The notes under the pieces are model-generated. The model was given only the letters and a program-made list of their open reading frames with translations, did not search any database and was not told the origin of the DNA. Below are positions 11,202 through 18,827 of a DNA stretch of 24,891 nucleotides, one piece after another (position 1 is the first letter of the stretch; each line of letters begins with the position of its first letter). This DNA comes from Candidatus Margulisiibacteriota bacterium (GTDB lineage: Bacteria > Margulisbacteria > Termititenacia > Termititenacales > Termititenacaceae). Both the position numbers and the translations under genes were made by a program. The DNA is taken from the NCBI GenBank assembly GCA_031279305.1, contig JAITIS010000006.1, positions 1 to 24,891 on the forward strand, in the 5' to 3' direction.

Positions 11202-11351
11202 CTATTTTGTTTCTTTGTGCGGAGTATGCTTTTTGTCCCATTTACAATACTTCTGCAAAGTTATGCGCTCTGGATTATTCTTTTTTTCTTTGGTAGTGAC
11301 ATAATTCCGTCGCTTGCAAACTTCACATTCCAGAGTAATTATTTCTCTCAT
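11202..11351 (-). CDS. rpmG: 50S ribosomal protein L33 (incomplete zinc ribbon)
   Basis: Translated directly from the minus strand: 49 aa, ATG at 11349-11351, TAG at 11202-11204. The protein begins MREIITLECEVCKRRNY and ends KKHTPHKETK, unmistakably L33. The first zinc pair is present (C9, C12). The second pair is only half kept: C36 is followed by KW and then Asp39 where zinc-binding L33 proteins have the fourth Cys. It is therefore intermediate between zinc-binding (C+) and zinc-free (C-) forms. It is the first gene of the operon, starting about 58 bp downstream of the predicted transcription start; the usual upstream neighbour tuf is absent. Confidence 0.93.
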   Translation of the reverse strand: MREIITLECEVCKRRNYVTTKEKKNNPERITLQKYCKWDKKHTPHKETK

Positions 11352-11415
11352 TTTGGCCTTTTCCCGCGCTTTTTCTGCCGATTTTAATATACCTTAATAC
11401 ACAAAAAGGACGGAT

Positions 11416-11444
11416 ATTTAACTATACGCGGCAATTTATGTCAA
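11416..11444 (-). promoter_or_regulatory. Sigma-70-type promoter of the rpmG-rpoC operon
   Basis: On the minus strand a perfect -35 box TTGACA (11439-11444) is followed by a 17-bp spacer and TTAAAT (11416-11421, 4 of 6 matches to TATAAT). Transcription would start near 11409, about 58 nt before rpmG. The spacer and upstream sequence are AT-rich. It is the best promoter match I found in the window and is correctly placed for the whole ribosomal/RNA polymerase operon. Confidence 0.7.
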
Positions 11445-11473
11445 CAAGGTATTTTGGATAAAAATTAAACAAG

Positions 11474-12481
11474 TTAAATTTGCGAACTAAATGGCAACGC
11501 CTGCACGAATTTGGTCATAAAATTACAATCTATATTAGCATTTTTAGCCGGCAATTTGATTCTGAGAGTCCGCAATGATTTATTGGCTTGTCTGCCATAA
11601 TTAAACCGATATTTTTCACGGCGGATAAGCACACTAATAAATAATAAAACTTCATCGCTGAGTTTTTGTTTCGGTTTCAGGCAATAAATATCCCGGCCGC
11701 TATAATATTCCTTGTTCTGTAAAAACGCGGCAAGCACCGACCCCCCGCAAGCGATCGAAAGAGTGCCGGCCGGATTTGGCTCAATGTCAATTTGTTTTTT
11801 TACAAAAGCAGACAGACCGTTATTATTTTCGGTACGAGACACAAAACGAATAGCGTATTTGTCTGATCGAACGGTCTTTTCCAAATTTATCAACTCAAGG
11901 TTTACGCCATATTTAACATCGAACAACTCGCCTAATTCATAATATTTCCAAGCATCAACAGTTAACCTCGGTATTGGTATATTTTTAGCCGGCCGCTTAG
12001 CATACGAATAACTGTGTGTGTGTGTGTCAATGAATTTTTCCATAAAATCCCAGTCAGGCTGGTTATTTTTGGCGGGAAGTTTAATTGAGCGAGCTTTTAA
12101 GCGTTCTTGGCTGGCTTTTCGCCCATAATTATAACGGTATTGCTCACGGTTCATAATCGTCACTAAAAACATCGCAATGTTTTTCGTCATATTAAATTTA
12201 GGCGTTAGTTTTTCCACGTGATCGCTGGCAGAAAAATCAGCATCTTGATAAGAACAAAAACCGAGCACAGCGCTATCCACTGTCAAAACACCGCCTTTTT
12301 CTGTTGAAAAATTATAATAACCCTCAACACCATTATTGGTGGCCTGGGTAGTCACAAACGGAAACCGGCCGGCGCCGTATTCCTGAAGCTCTATTAACGG
12401 CGTGGTCTTTGTGCCTTTAATTTCAAATAAATCCGCTAGATTAAAGTTTTGCCAATTGCTTGTGTCTATTTTATTTTTCAT
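11474..12481 (-). CDS. Restriction-modification specificity subunit, BcgI B-like, two TRD halves
   Basis: This is the DNA-recognition subunit of the adjoining system. The protein (335 aa from the ATG at 12479-12481) is an internal duplication. The first half (about 10-150) runs from NWQNFNLADLFEIKG to REQYRYNYGRKASQ and IKLPAKNNQPDWDFM. The second half (about 178-325) runs from AWKYYELGELFDVKYG to REKYRFNYGRQANK and IKLPAKNANIDCNFM. Such paired halves are typical of type I HsdS and type IIB BcgI B subunits, each half reading one part of a split target. I chose this start because it overlaps the stop of the upstream gene by 11 bp, implying translational coupling; the longer frame starts inside that gene. 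A (TG)6 tract lies in the linker between the halves. Confidence 0.85.
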   Translation of the reverse strand: MKNKIDTSNWQNFNLADLFEIKGTKTTPLIELQEYGAGRFPFVTTQATNNGVEGYYNFSTEKGGVLTVDSAVLGFCSYQDADFSASDHVEKLTPKFNMTKNIAMFLVTIMNREQYRYNYGRKASQERLKARSIKLPAKNNQPDWDFMEKFIDTHTHSYSYAKRPAKNIPIPRLTVDAWKYYELGELFDVKYGVNLELINLEKTVRSDKYAIRFVSRTENNNGLSAFVKKQIDIEPNPAGTLSIACGGSVLAAFLQNKEYYSGRDIYCLKPKQKLSDEVLLFISVLIRREKYRFNYGRQANKSLRTLRIKLPAKNANIDCNFMTKFVQALPFSSQI

Positions 12482-14318
12482 TGTTGACGCCCAGCTTAAA
12501 AATTGTAAATTGCTCGATCGTTTCGGTAAAATCATCGACCGTCAAATCAGAGTAGTCAGTCTCCATATAGGCTTCGGCGCACCATTCATCGCCGGCAGCA
12601 ACGGTTTTGAGCACTGAAAGCCCGGGAACATCCTTGTGATTGCGATAGTTATCGAGCCATTTTTGTTTAATCTCGTCAGCAAATTTGCCAAACAAATCAA
12701 CACGGCCTTTGTTTTTACGCTTTACAAAGCCATCATTTTTATAATAGCCAAAGTAAACTTCTTTGTTTTTAGGATGCGGGCGTTTTGCGGTGAAAACCAT
12801 AATGCAGGAGACCACGCCAACTTTGGAATTAAAAAATAATTCGTCCGGCATAGAGAAAACCGCATCCAAGGTATGATTTTGCAAAATTTTTTTCTTCCAC
12901 TCATACACTTTGCCGCCGGTCGCTAGAGCTTCCTGCATAGGCACAATAGCCACACATCGCCCGCCCTGCTCCAAACATTCCAGATTGCTCAAAATAAATT
13001 CATATTCATCTGTGTCAGTTTTTTTGTCGCTTTTGTACGGCGGATTTAACAGTCCAACCGTCGGATGCTGCTTTCGCACCCGCATCTGTATATACTCATC
13101 AAAACAACTACCCAAAAAAATATTAGTTTTCCCATCGCGGTGAATAAACATATTGGAACAAGCTAGCGCAAAAATCTTATCCGAGTACTCCACTCCTATC
13201 AACTGGCTCGATTTAATTTGCTTGATTTTTGCCTCATCCCCGCGCGCATTTTTAATCATCAAATTCATTGCCGAGACTAAAAAGCCGCCGGTGCCGGTGC
13301 AGTTGTCATAAACTATGCTGTCCTTATTGACTTCGGCAAGCTCCGCCATAAACTCGGTAATATGCGGCGGCGTCAGCACAATTCCCAAGCCTTTGTCTGA
13401 ATTGGCATAGCGCAGAAATTCGATGTAAAGCTGCCCTAGAACATCAAAATATTCGTGCGTCTCGCTAAAATTTTTAATATTATCTTTAATATCCGCGATG
13501 ATTTCTTTTAAGACATCTGATTTCTTGGACAAAGTGGAGTTTGTTTTAATAAAGGCAAATCGCGCGGCCAAAACCTCTAATTTTCTGCCCCTGATTTTAT
13601 CGTTTTCAAACGCGTTACAAACGGTAGTTATTAAATAACTGGCAAGCTGCTTAGCGTCAGCATAGCCAGCGTAAGATTTCACAAAACCACTGTTTTCTAA
13701 AGCAACCAATATACAACTAATCAATAAGGCCCGCTCCTCCTCGGCAATTTTCCACTTATGAAGTTTGTCATTAAGAATTTTCGAGAAGGCCAGCAATGTC
13801 TGATAATCTTGGCGGAATTTCTCAGGACTTCCCAAATATTCCTTTAAGTAATTATTTAACGGCAAAAGTTTACCGCCAAATATAGGCAGAGCGGTTTGCT
13901 CGCCTTTTAACTGCAAGAAATGCGACACCCTCAGGTCTTTTAATTTCTCGCCACTTACCGCAATGCTTAAAACATCAAAACTTTTGGACAAAAAAGAACT
14001 GTAAAGCAATGCGCCGTCCACCGCGTAATCTGCGTAGCAGCCGCGGGTTTTGCTCTCGTGTTTTAATATAGACGCTTTGCACTCCACCGCAATGATAAAA
14101 TTCGGGTTGCTGCGATTTTGAATAATAAAATCAGGCTGGCCTTTGCCTGTGCTGTCCTGCTTGGATGCACCGCGCAATAACTTTTTTATTTTCTCATTTT
14201 GAGAAGTTTTTCGTTCATAAATCCAATCAAAATTATTTGTGCCAAGAGCCACCGCGTCAGCATATTTCTGAAAAAAACTTTCACAAATCGTCTCTGTATT
14301 AGCCTCGTTTCTCGTCAT
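12471..14318 (-). CDS. Fused restriction nuclease / N6-adenine DNA methyltransferase, BcgI A-like
   Basis: A 615-aa protein combining cleavage and methylation. The N-terminal domain carries a PD-(D/E)XK nuclease signature: P62-D63, then E79-C80-K81. Next is a helical region like the type I HsdM N-terminus (about 180-310). The methyltransferase core has the AdoMet motif I DNCTGTGGFLVSAMN (about 338-352) and the catalytic NPPY (425-428) of gamma-class adenine methyltransferases. Domain order and sizes (615 plus 335 aa) match the BcgI A and B subunits, type IIB enzymes that cut on both sides of their site. No separate HsdR or helicase gene is present. It is clearly AT-richer than its flanks, suggesting horizontal transfer. 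Confidence 0.88.
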   Translation of the reverse strand: MTRNEANTETICESFFQKYADAVALGTNNFDWIYERKTSQNEKIKKLLRGASKQDSTGKGQPDFIIQNRSNPNFIIAVECKASILKHESKTRGCYADYAVDGALLYSSFLSKSFDVLSIAVSGEKLKDLRVSHFLQLKGEQTALPIFGGKLLPLNNYLKEYLGSPEKFRQDYQTLLAFSKILNDKLHKWKIAEEERALLISCILVALENSGFVKSYAGYADAKQLASYLITTVCNAFENDKIRGRKLEVLAARFAFIKTNSTLSKKSDVLKEIIADIKDNIKNFSETHEYFDVLGQLYIEFLRYANSDKGLGIVLTPPHITEFMAELAEVNKDSIVYDNCTGTGGFLVSAMNLMIKNARGDEAKIKQIKSSQLIGVEYSDKIFALACSNMFIHRDGKTNIFLGSCFDEYIQMRVRKQHPTVGLLNPPYKSDKKTDTDEYEFILSNLECLEQGGRCVAIVPMQEALATGGKVYEWKKKILQNHTLDAVFSMPDELFFNSKVGVVSCIMVFTAKRPHPKNKEVYFGYYKNDGFVKRKNKGRVDLFGKFADEIKQKWLDNYRNHKDVPGLSVLKTVAAGDEWCAEAYMETDYSDLTVDDFTETIEQFTIFKLGVNNEK

Positions 14319-14391
14319 ATCATTATTTTACTCCAGATTTCCGGGAAAAGCATAATAAAAATTTACAGGCTGTATTTCTCCGATTTTGGCG

Positions 14392-17300
14392 TTATTTTGC
14401 CGGCGCGGACTCGATCCCGCCTCTATTGAAGATCAAATACATTGCCGGTATTACGAACAGAGTCAAAAGAAAAGATAATAACATACCGCCCAGCACCGAG
14501 CGTCCCAGCGGCACCAGCATTTCCGAGCCTTCGCCTAACCCCAAACTCATCGGCAGGAGACCCACAATGGTGGTCAAGCTGGTCATCATCACCGGCCTTA
14601 GCCGCGTCGGAGCGCCGGCCAACACGGCCTGATACACGCTCAAACCCTGCATACGCCGCAGTGTGCCAAAATAATCAACCATCACGATGCCGTTGTTGAC
14701 CGCCACGCCGATCAGCAGAATAATGCCCAAGAAAACCACCGTGCTGAAAGACGTGCCGGTGACCGACAGCGAAAAAACCGCGCCCATCACCGCAAAAGGC
14801 ACGGTAAACATAATAACCAGCGGGTCGCGCAGGGACTCGAACTGCACAGCCATAATGCCGAAAACTAAAAACAGCGCCAGAAAAGCCGCCGCGGCCAAGG
14901 CTTGATTGCTCTCGCGCATACTCTCCAGCTCGCCGCCGATGTCCATCCGGTACTGCCCCGGCAATGTGTAATCAGACAGCGCCTCTCTGGCCTGCGCGGA
15001 TAATTTGCCGACCGAGTAGCCGGGCGCGGCATCAGCCACCACGCGCACCAGCCGCGATTGATTTTCCCGTTCTATCCGCACAGGGCCAAGCGTGTCGCTG
15101 ATCCGCGCTATCTCGCTCAAACGCACCGCAAATCCAGACGGCGAGGTCAGCAGAATATTGCCGACGGACTGTCTGGTGTTAAAATTTTCCCGGCCATAAA
15201 CCACGCGGATGTCAAAATCATCGCCGTAGCGGATATCCGTATAAGGGGTGGCAACTAAACCAGTTAATGTGGTGCGCAAAGCATTGCCCACCTGTTCGGC
15301 GGAGAGACCGTAATCGCTCATTTTAGCGCGATCCAGCGCGATCTGCAGTTCCGGGCGCGAGATATCGAGCGAAATATCCAGATTGGTTAGTCCTTCGATA
15401 GCACGCAGGCGCTCCAGCGCTTCCTCCGCGTAAGCATAAAGCCGGCCAATATCCGGACCGAAAATCTTTATTTCCACGGCTTCCTCCGTGGCGCCGATGC
15501 GCAGTCCGCGCAGGCGCGCCTTGGTCACGCGTATTTCCGCGCCGGCTGCTTCGTGTTTGCGGGTGATTTCCCGGACTTTGCCAATCGAAATATCCGTGCT
15601 GCCCCGGCGTTTGTTTTTCGGCACGAGCTGAATATTGAGTCTGGCCTGATTGGAATACTGCGCCACATTGCCGCCAAACCACATCCCGCCGGTCGAGGAA
15701 TAAAGCGTCTGCACATCCTCATCCGCGGCCAGTATCTCGTTTTCCAGCTCCCGAACCAGAGTATCAGTCACGTGCAGAGCCGTGCCCTGCGGAAAATAAA
15801 CGCCGATATTGATCCGCCCGTCGTCGATCTGCGGCAAAAATTCCGAGCCGGAAAGGCTCAGGCTCAGGTAAGTCAGAGCGCCCAAGCCCACCAGCAGCAG
15901 AATGATGCCCCAGCGCAGCCGCAAGGCAATTTTCAACAGCCGGACATACAGCGCGGTCAGGGCGCTCATAAAATGGCGTTCCTCCGCCCGGCGTTTACGG
16001 GAATATTTAGCCAAACGGGCGGTAAGGGACGGCACTATAGTGAGCGCGGTCAAAAGCGAGGCGATGATCGCCACGGAAATAGTAATAATCAGATCGCGGA
16101 AGAGCAGCACGGCTATGCCGCTGATCATAATAAACGGCAGCACCGAAGCCAGATTGGTCAGCGTGGATGCCGCGACCGCCGAGCTTATTTCCGTGCTGGC
16201 TTCCTCGGCGGCAGTGAGAATATCCTCGTGCTTGATCTGCTGGTGGCGCGTGATGTTTTCTAACATCACAATAGAATTATCCAAAAGCATACCGATGCCT
16301 AACACCAGCCCGCCCAGACTGATCATATTGATATTGATGCCGAACATCGACATAAAGAAAAAAGTAAACAGCAGCGAGATCGGCATAGCCAGCGCCACAA
16401 TCAGCGTGCGGATAAAACTGCGCAAAAAAAGAAAAACCACGACGATCGTCAACAGCGCGCCAAAAATCAGCGAGGAGCCGACGCTTTGGATAGAATTAGC
16501 AATATAGTAGGACTGGTCATTGACTATGCTGACCTCCATATCCGGCGGAATGATGCCGTTCTCTTGAAATTCGGCCAGCTTCCGACGCACGGCGGCGCAA
16601 ACCTCGACGGTGTTAGCATTGGGCTGCTTGATGAAACTCAGCAAAACCGAGGGAGTTTTATTGATGCGCACCATCACGCGCTGATCGCTGCTGGTATCTA
16701 AAACCCGCGCCAGCTGTCCCAGACGCAGCGGCACACCCTCGCGGTTGGCGACAATCACGCGCTCGATGTCCTCCAGCGAGCGGTATTTGGCGGAAAGCCG
16801 CACTGTCAGCTCCACGGCGCCGCTGGTAATATAGCCGCCGGGCAGGTTCACATTCTCCTCGGCCAGCCGCCGCACAATTTGTTCTGGAGCTATCTCATAG
16901 CGCTCTAGCAGGCGCGGATCAAAAACGACTTTTATCTCGCGGAGTCGTCCGCCGCTGACCGTGATCGAGGCCAGTCCCGGAATGCCGGTAAAAAATTCTG
17001 ACAATTCCCTGTCCGCCCAGCGGTTCATCTCGATCTCGCCGCGCTGGCTCGAGGAAAATCCCACTTCAATGACCGGCATTTGAGAGGGATCGGCCTTGCC
17101 GACGGAGGGACGGTCGGCATCATCCGGCAGATTATTTACCCTGTCCAGCCGGGCGCGCACATCATTGAGCGCCTCCTCCATATTTTTACGATAGTCAAAA
17201 TAGACATTGGTTACAGACACTCCTTCCCATACGGTCGAAACCACGCGGATGGCATCCTCCGCCGAGGCCACCGCCGCCTCCACCCGTCTGGTAATATTTG

Positions 17301-17481
17301 TCTCGATCTCCTCCGGCGAGGCGCCCTCCCAAGATACACGCACGTTAATCTGCGGATAAATGATGCGCGGCAGCATATCAATGGACTGCTCGCGCAGAAA
17401 AAATACACCTAGGCCGCAGAACAAAACGGCGATGACCAGCGTGCCGATAACTCTCCTGATGGCCAATCTGCTGATATTCAC
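14392..17481 (-). CDS. RND-family efflux transporter, inner-membrane pump (AcrB/HAE1-like)
   Basis: A proton-driven tripartite pump component of 1029 aa. TM1 is at about 10-29, followed by a large periplasmic porter domain with the typical start (DMLPRIIYPQINVRVSWEGA). A TM bundle begins at about 335, and a second half repeats this layout. The proton-relay segment reads LVLGIGMLLDNSIVMLENI: D401 matches AcrB D407, but the next residue is N402 rather than Asp. In the second half the AcrB Lys940 position lies in VAVNNGIVMVDY, so Asn replaces Lys. Both changes are, as I recall, common in RND pumps outside Proteobacteria. Its ATG overlaps the stop of the upstream TolC-like gene (17478-17481), indicating coupled translation. 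Substrate unknown. Confidence 0.95.
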   Translation of the reverse strand: MNISRLAIRRVIGTLVIAVLFCGLGVFFLREQSIDMLPRIIYPQINVRVSWEGASPEEIETNITRRVEAAVASAEDAIRVVSTVWEGVSVTNVYFDYRKNMEEALNDVRARLDRVNNLPDDADRPSVGKADPSQMPVIEVGFSSSQRGEIEMNRWADRELSEFFTGIPGLASITVSGGRLREIKVVFDPRLLERYEIAPEQIVRRLAEENVNLPGGYITSGAVELTVRLSAKYRSLEDIERVIVANREGVPLRLGQLARVLDTSSDQRVMVRINKTPSVLLSFIKQPNANTVEVCAAVRRKLAEFQENGIIPPDMEVSIVNDQSYYIANSIQSVGSSLIFGALLTIVVVFLFLRSFIRTLIVALAMPISLLFTFFFMSMFGININMISLGGLVLGIGMLLDNSIVMLENITRHQQIKHEDILTAAEEASTEISSAVAASTLTNLASVLPFIMISGIAVLLFRDLIITISVAIIASLLTALTIVPSLTARLAKYSRKRRAEERHFMSALTALYVRLLKIALRLRWGIILLLVGLGALTYLSLSLSGSEFLPQIDDGRINIGVYFPQGTALHVTDTLVRELENEILAADEDVQTLYSSTGGMWFGGNVAQYSNQARLNIQLVPKNKRRGSTDISIGKVREITRKHEAAGAEIRVTKARLRGLRIGATEEAVEIKIFGPDIGRLYAYAEEALERLRAIEGLTNLDISLDISRPELQIALDRAKMSDYGLSAEQVGNALRTTLTGLVATPYTDIRYGDDFDIRVVYGRENFNTRQSVGNILLTSPSGFAVRLSEIARISDTLGPVRIERENQSRLVRVVADAAPGYSVGKLSAQAREALSDYTLPGQYRMDIGGELESMRESNQALAAAAFLALFLVFGIMAVQFESLRDPLVIMFTVPFAVMGAVFSLSVTGTSFSTVVFLGIILLIGVAVNNGIVMVDYFGTLRRMQGLSVYQAVLAGAPTRLRPVMMTSLTTIVGLLPMSLGLGEGSEMLVPLGRSVLGGMLLSFLLTLFVIPAMYLIFNRGGIESAPAK

Positions 17482-18725
17482 AAACTTTCTCCTAACAGCC
17501 GTTTTAATTCGACAGCCTGCAGATTGTAGTCCAGCGCGCTATCCAGCTGGCTGATCTTCGCTTGCAGCGCTGTCTGCTCGGCGTCCAGCAGCTGCTTGCT
17601 GTTGGCGGTATAGCTCTGCCCGCGCTCCTGATACAGCCGCAGACTTTCTTCCGCTTTATGCATATTTTGGGCGGTCAATTTTATTTTTTGTTCGGCGGTT
17701 CGCAGCGCAAGCAAAACATCAGAATATTTTATCAACTCATTTCTGGCAAGCAATTCAGAATTCAGCAAAGCCTGTTCATACGCTTTAGCATTTTGTTCAA
17801 TCTGTTTTGGCGTTTTGAAAAAATCGAATAAAAGCATTTGCAGGGAAACGCCCCACTGCGAATAATTCGCGCCGTCCTGTGGAAAAGTCTCGCCCCATTC
17901 CACGCCGGAGTAAGCCTGCAGATTTATCTGCGGCCAGTAGGCGGCCGCCGCGGATTTCACCGCAGTCTCCCGCTGATGCTCCGCCAGCGCGGCCAGCCTG
18001 AGAGTATAATTATTTTCTATTTTAGCAAACGCATTTTCCGGCGGGACAATATTCAGAATCGGCGCGGCGGTAAAAACAAAATCACGCGGCTCGTCAGCCT
18101 TATAAAGTTTGACCGGCAAGCCGCCCAGCAGATTATCCAGCAAATTATATGCCTGCCGCCAGACCAGCTCCGCATTGCCAACGGCGATCTCCACGCTGCC
18201 CAGTTGTATCTCAATTTGCAGTAAATCTTCCGGTCTGGGCAATTTCGTCTGAGCGGCCAGCTGGCGGGATTTATTATAGTAGTCTTGCAGGTTATCACGC
18301 GACTGAATATTGGCAAAGAGAATTCCCTGCGCGCGCCGCAGCCGGTAATACGCCGCCGCGACATCGAGCGCCAGCTCCTGTTTAATTCCGGCCAGTTCTA
18401 ATTCTGCCTGCCGTAATTCCAGCAAGGCCAGTTTACGGTCCCGCCAGTATTTGCCGCCGGCAAAAAGCGGCTGTTCCAGCGCCAGCGCGGCGCTATAATC
18501 ATCAGTATTCGCACGCATTCTGGTATAGCCGGCATTCAAACCCAGACGAGGCAGCAGCGCGGCAGTTCTGGCCCAGACACCGGCTCTGGCCTGTTCCACC
18601 CGCAGTTCCTGAATTTTGACTGTCTCATTATTGGACAAAGCAGCCGCAATGCAGTCCGACAGGGAAAGCTCCGCGGCAAAACCGAGTGAACAGAGCAATA
18701 AAAATAAAACACGAATTTTAAACAT
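17478..18725 (-). CDS. TolC-like outer membrane efflux protein
   Basis: This outer-membrane channel of the tripartite exporter is 415 aa. It has an N-terminal signal peptide (MFKIRVLFLLLCSLGFAA, cleavage likely after Ala-Ala) followed by two outer-membrane-efflux-protein repeats rich in long helices (ELSLSDCIAAALSNN near the start of the first). The segment ALALEQPLFAGGKYW is a typical beta-barrel strand/turn of the family, mirrored in the second half by GVSLQMLLFDFFKTP. It is the first gene of a two-gene operon with the RND pump (4-bp ATGA overlap). The usual third partner, a periplasmic adaptor, is missing both upstream and downstream. A candidate promoter lies 52 bp upstream. Confidence 0.92.
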   Translation of the reverse strand: MFKIRVLFLLLCSLGFAAELSLSDCIAAALSNNETVKIQELRVEQARAGVWARTAALLPRLGLNAGYTRMRANTDDYSAALALEQPLFAGGKYWRDRKLALLELRQAELELAGIKQELALDVAAAYYRLRRAQGILFANIQSRDNLQDYYNKSRQLAAQTKLPRPEDLLQIEIQLGSVEIAVGNAELVWRQAYNLLDNLLGGLPVKLYKADEPRDFVFTAAPILNIVPPENAFAKIENNYTLRLAALAEHQRETAVKSAAAAYWPQINLQAYSGVEWGETFPQDGANYSQWGVSLQMLLFDFFKTPKQIEQNAKAYEQALLNSELLARNELIKYSDVLLALRTAEQKIKLTAQNMHKAEESLRLYQERGQSYTANSKQLLDAEQTALQAKISQLDSALDYNLQAVELKRLLGESL

Positions 18726-18776
18726 ATTTTACTTATACAATCTGGCTGCGCCAAAAGTTCCGATTTTCACCGGCAA

Positions 18777-18805
18777 ATTATAACGAAAACATTGTTATTT
18801 GTACG
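18777..18805 (-). promoter_or_regulatory. Candidate promoter of the tolC-like/RND operon
   Basis: A perfect -10 box TATAAT (18777-18782, minus strand) lies 52 bp upstream of the TolC-like start codon. With a 17-bp spacer the -35 position reads CGTACA (18800-18805), matching only 3 of 6. It is acceptable as a promoter because the region is non-coding, AT-rich and correctly placed, but the weak -35 suggests that an activator may be needed. I see no clear operator repeat. Confidence 0.45.
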
Positions 18806-18827
18806 CTTAAGCACGGTTAATTTTTAG

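Noticed and set aside
14319..14391. Promoter and terminator in the RND/restriction-system spacer
   Set aside because: A TATTAT box exists but has no -35 at a sensible distance, and the only inverted repeat is 4 bp. Nothing strong enough to annotate.
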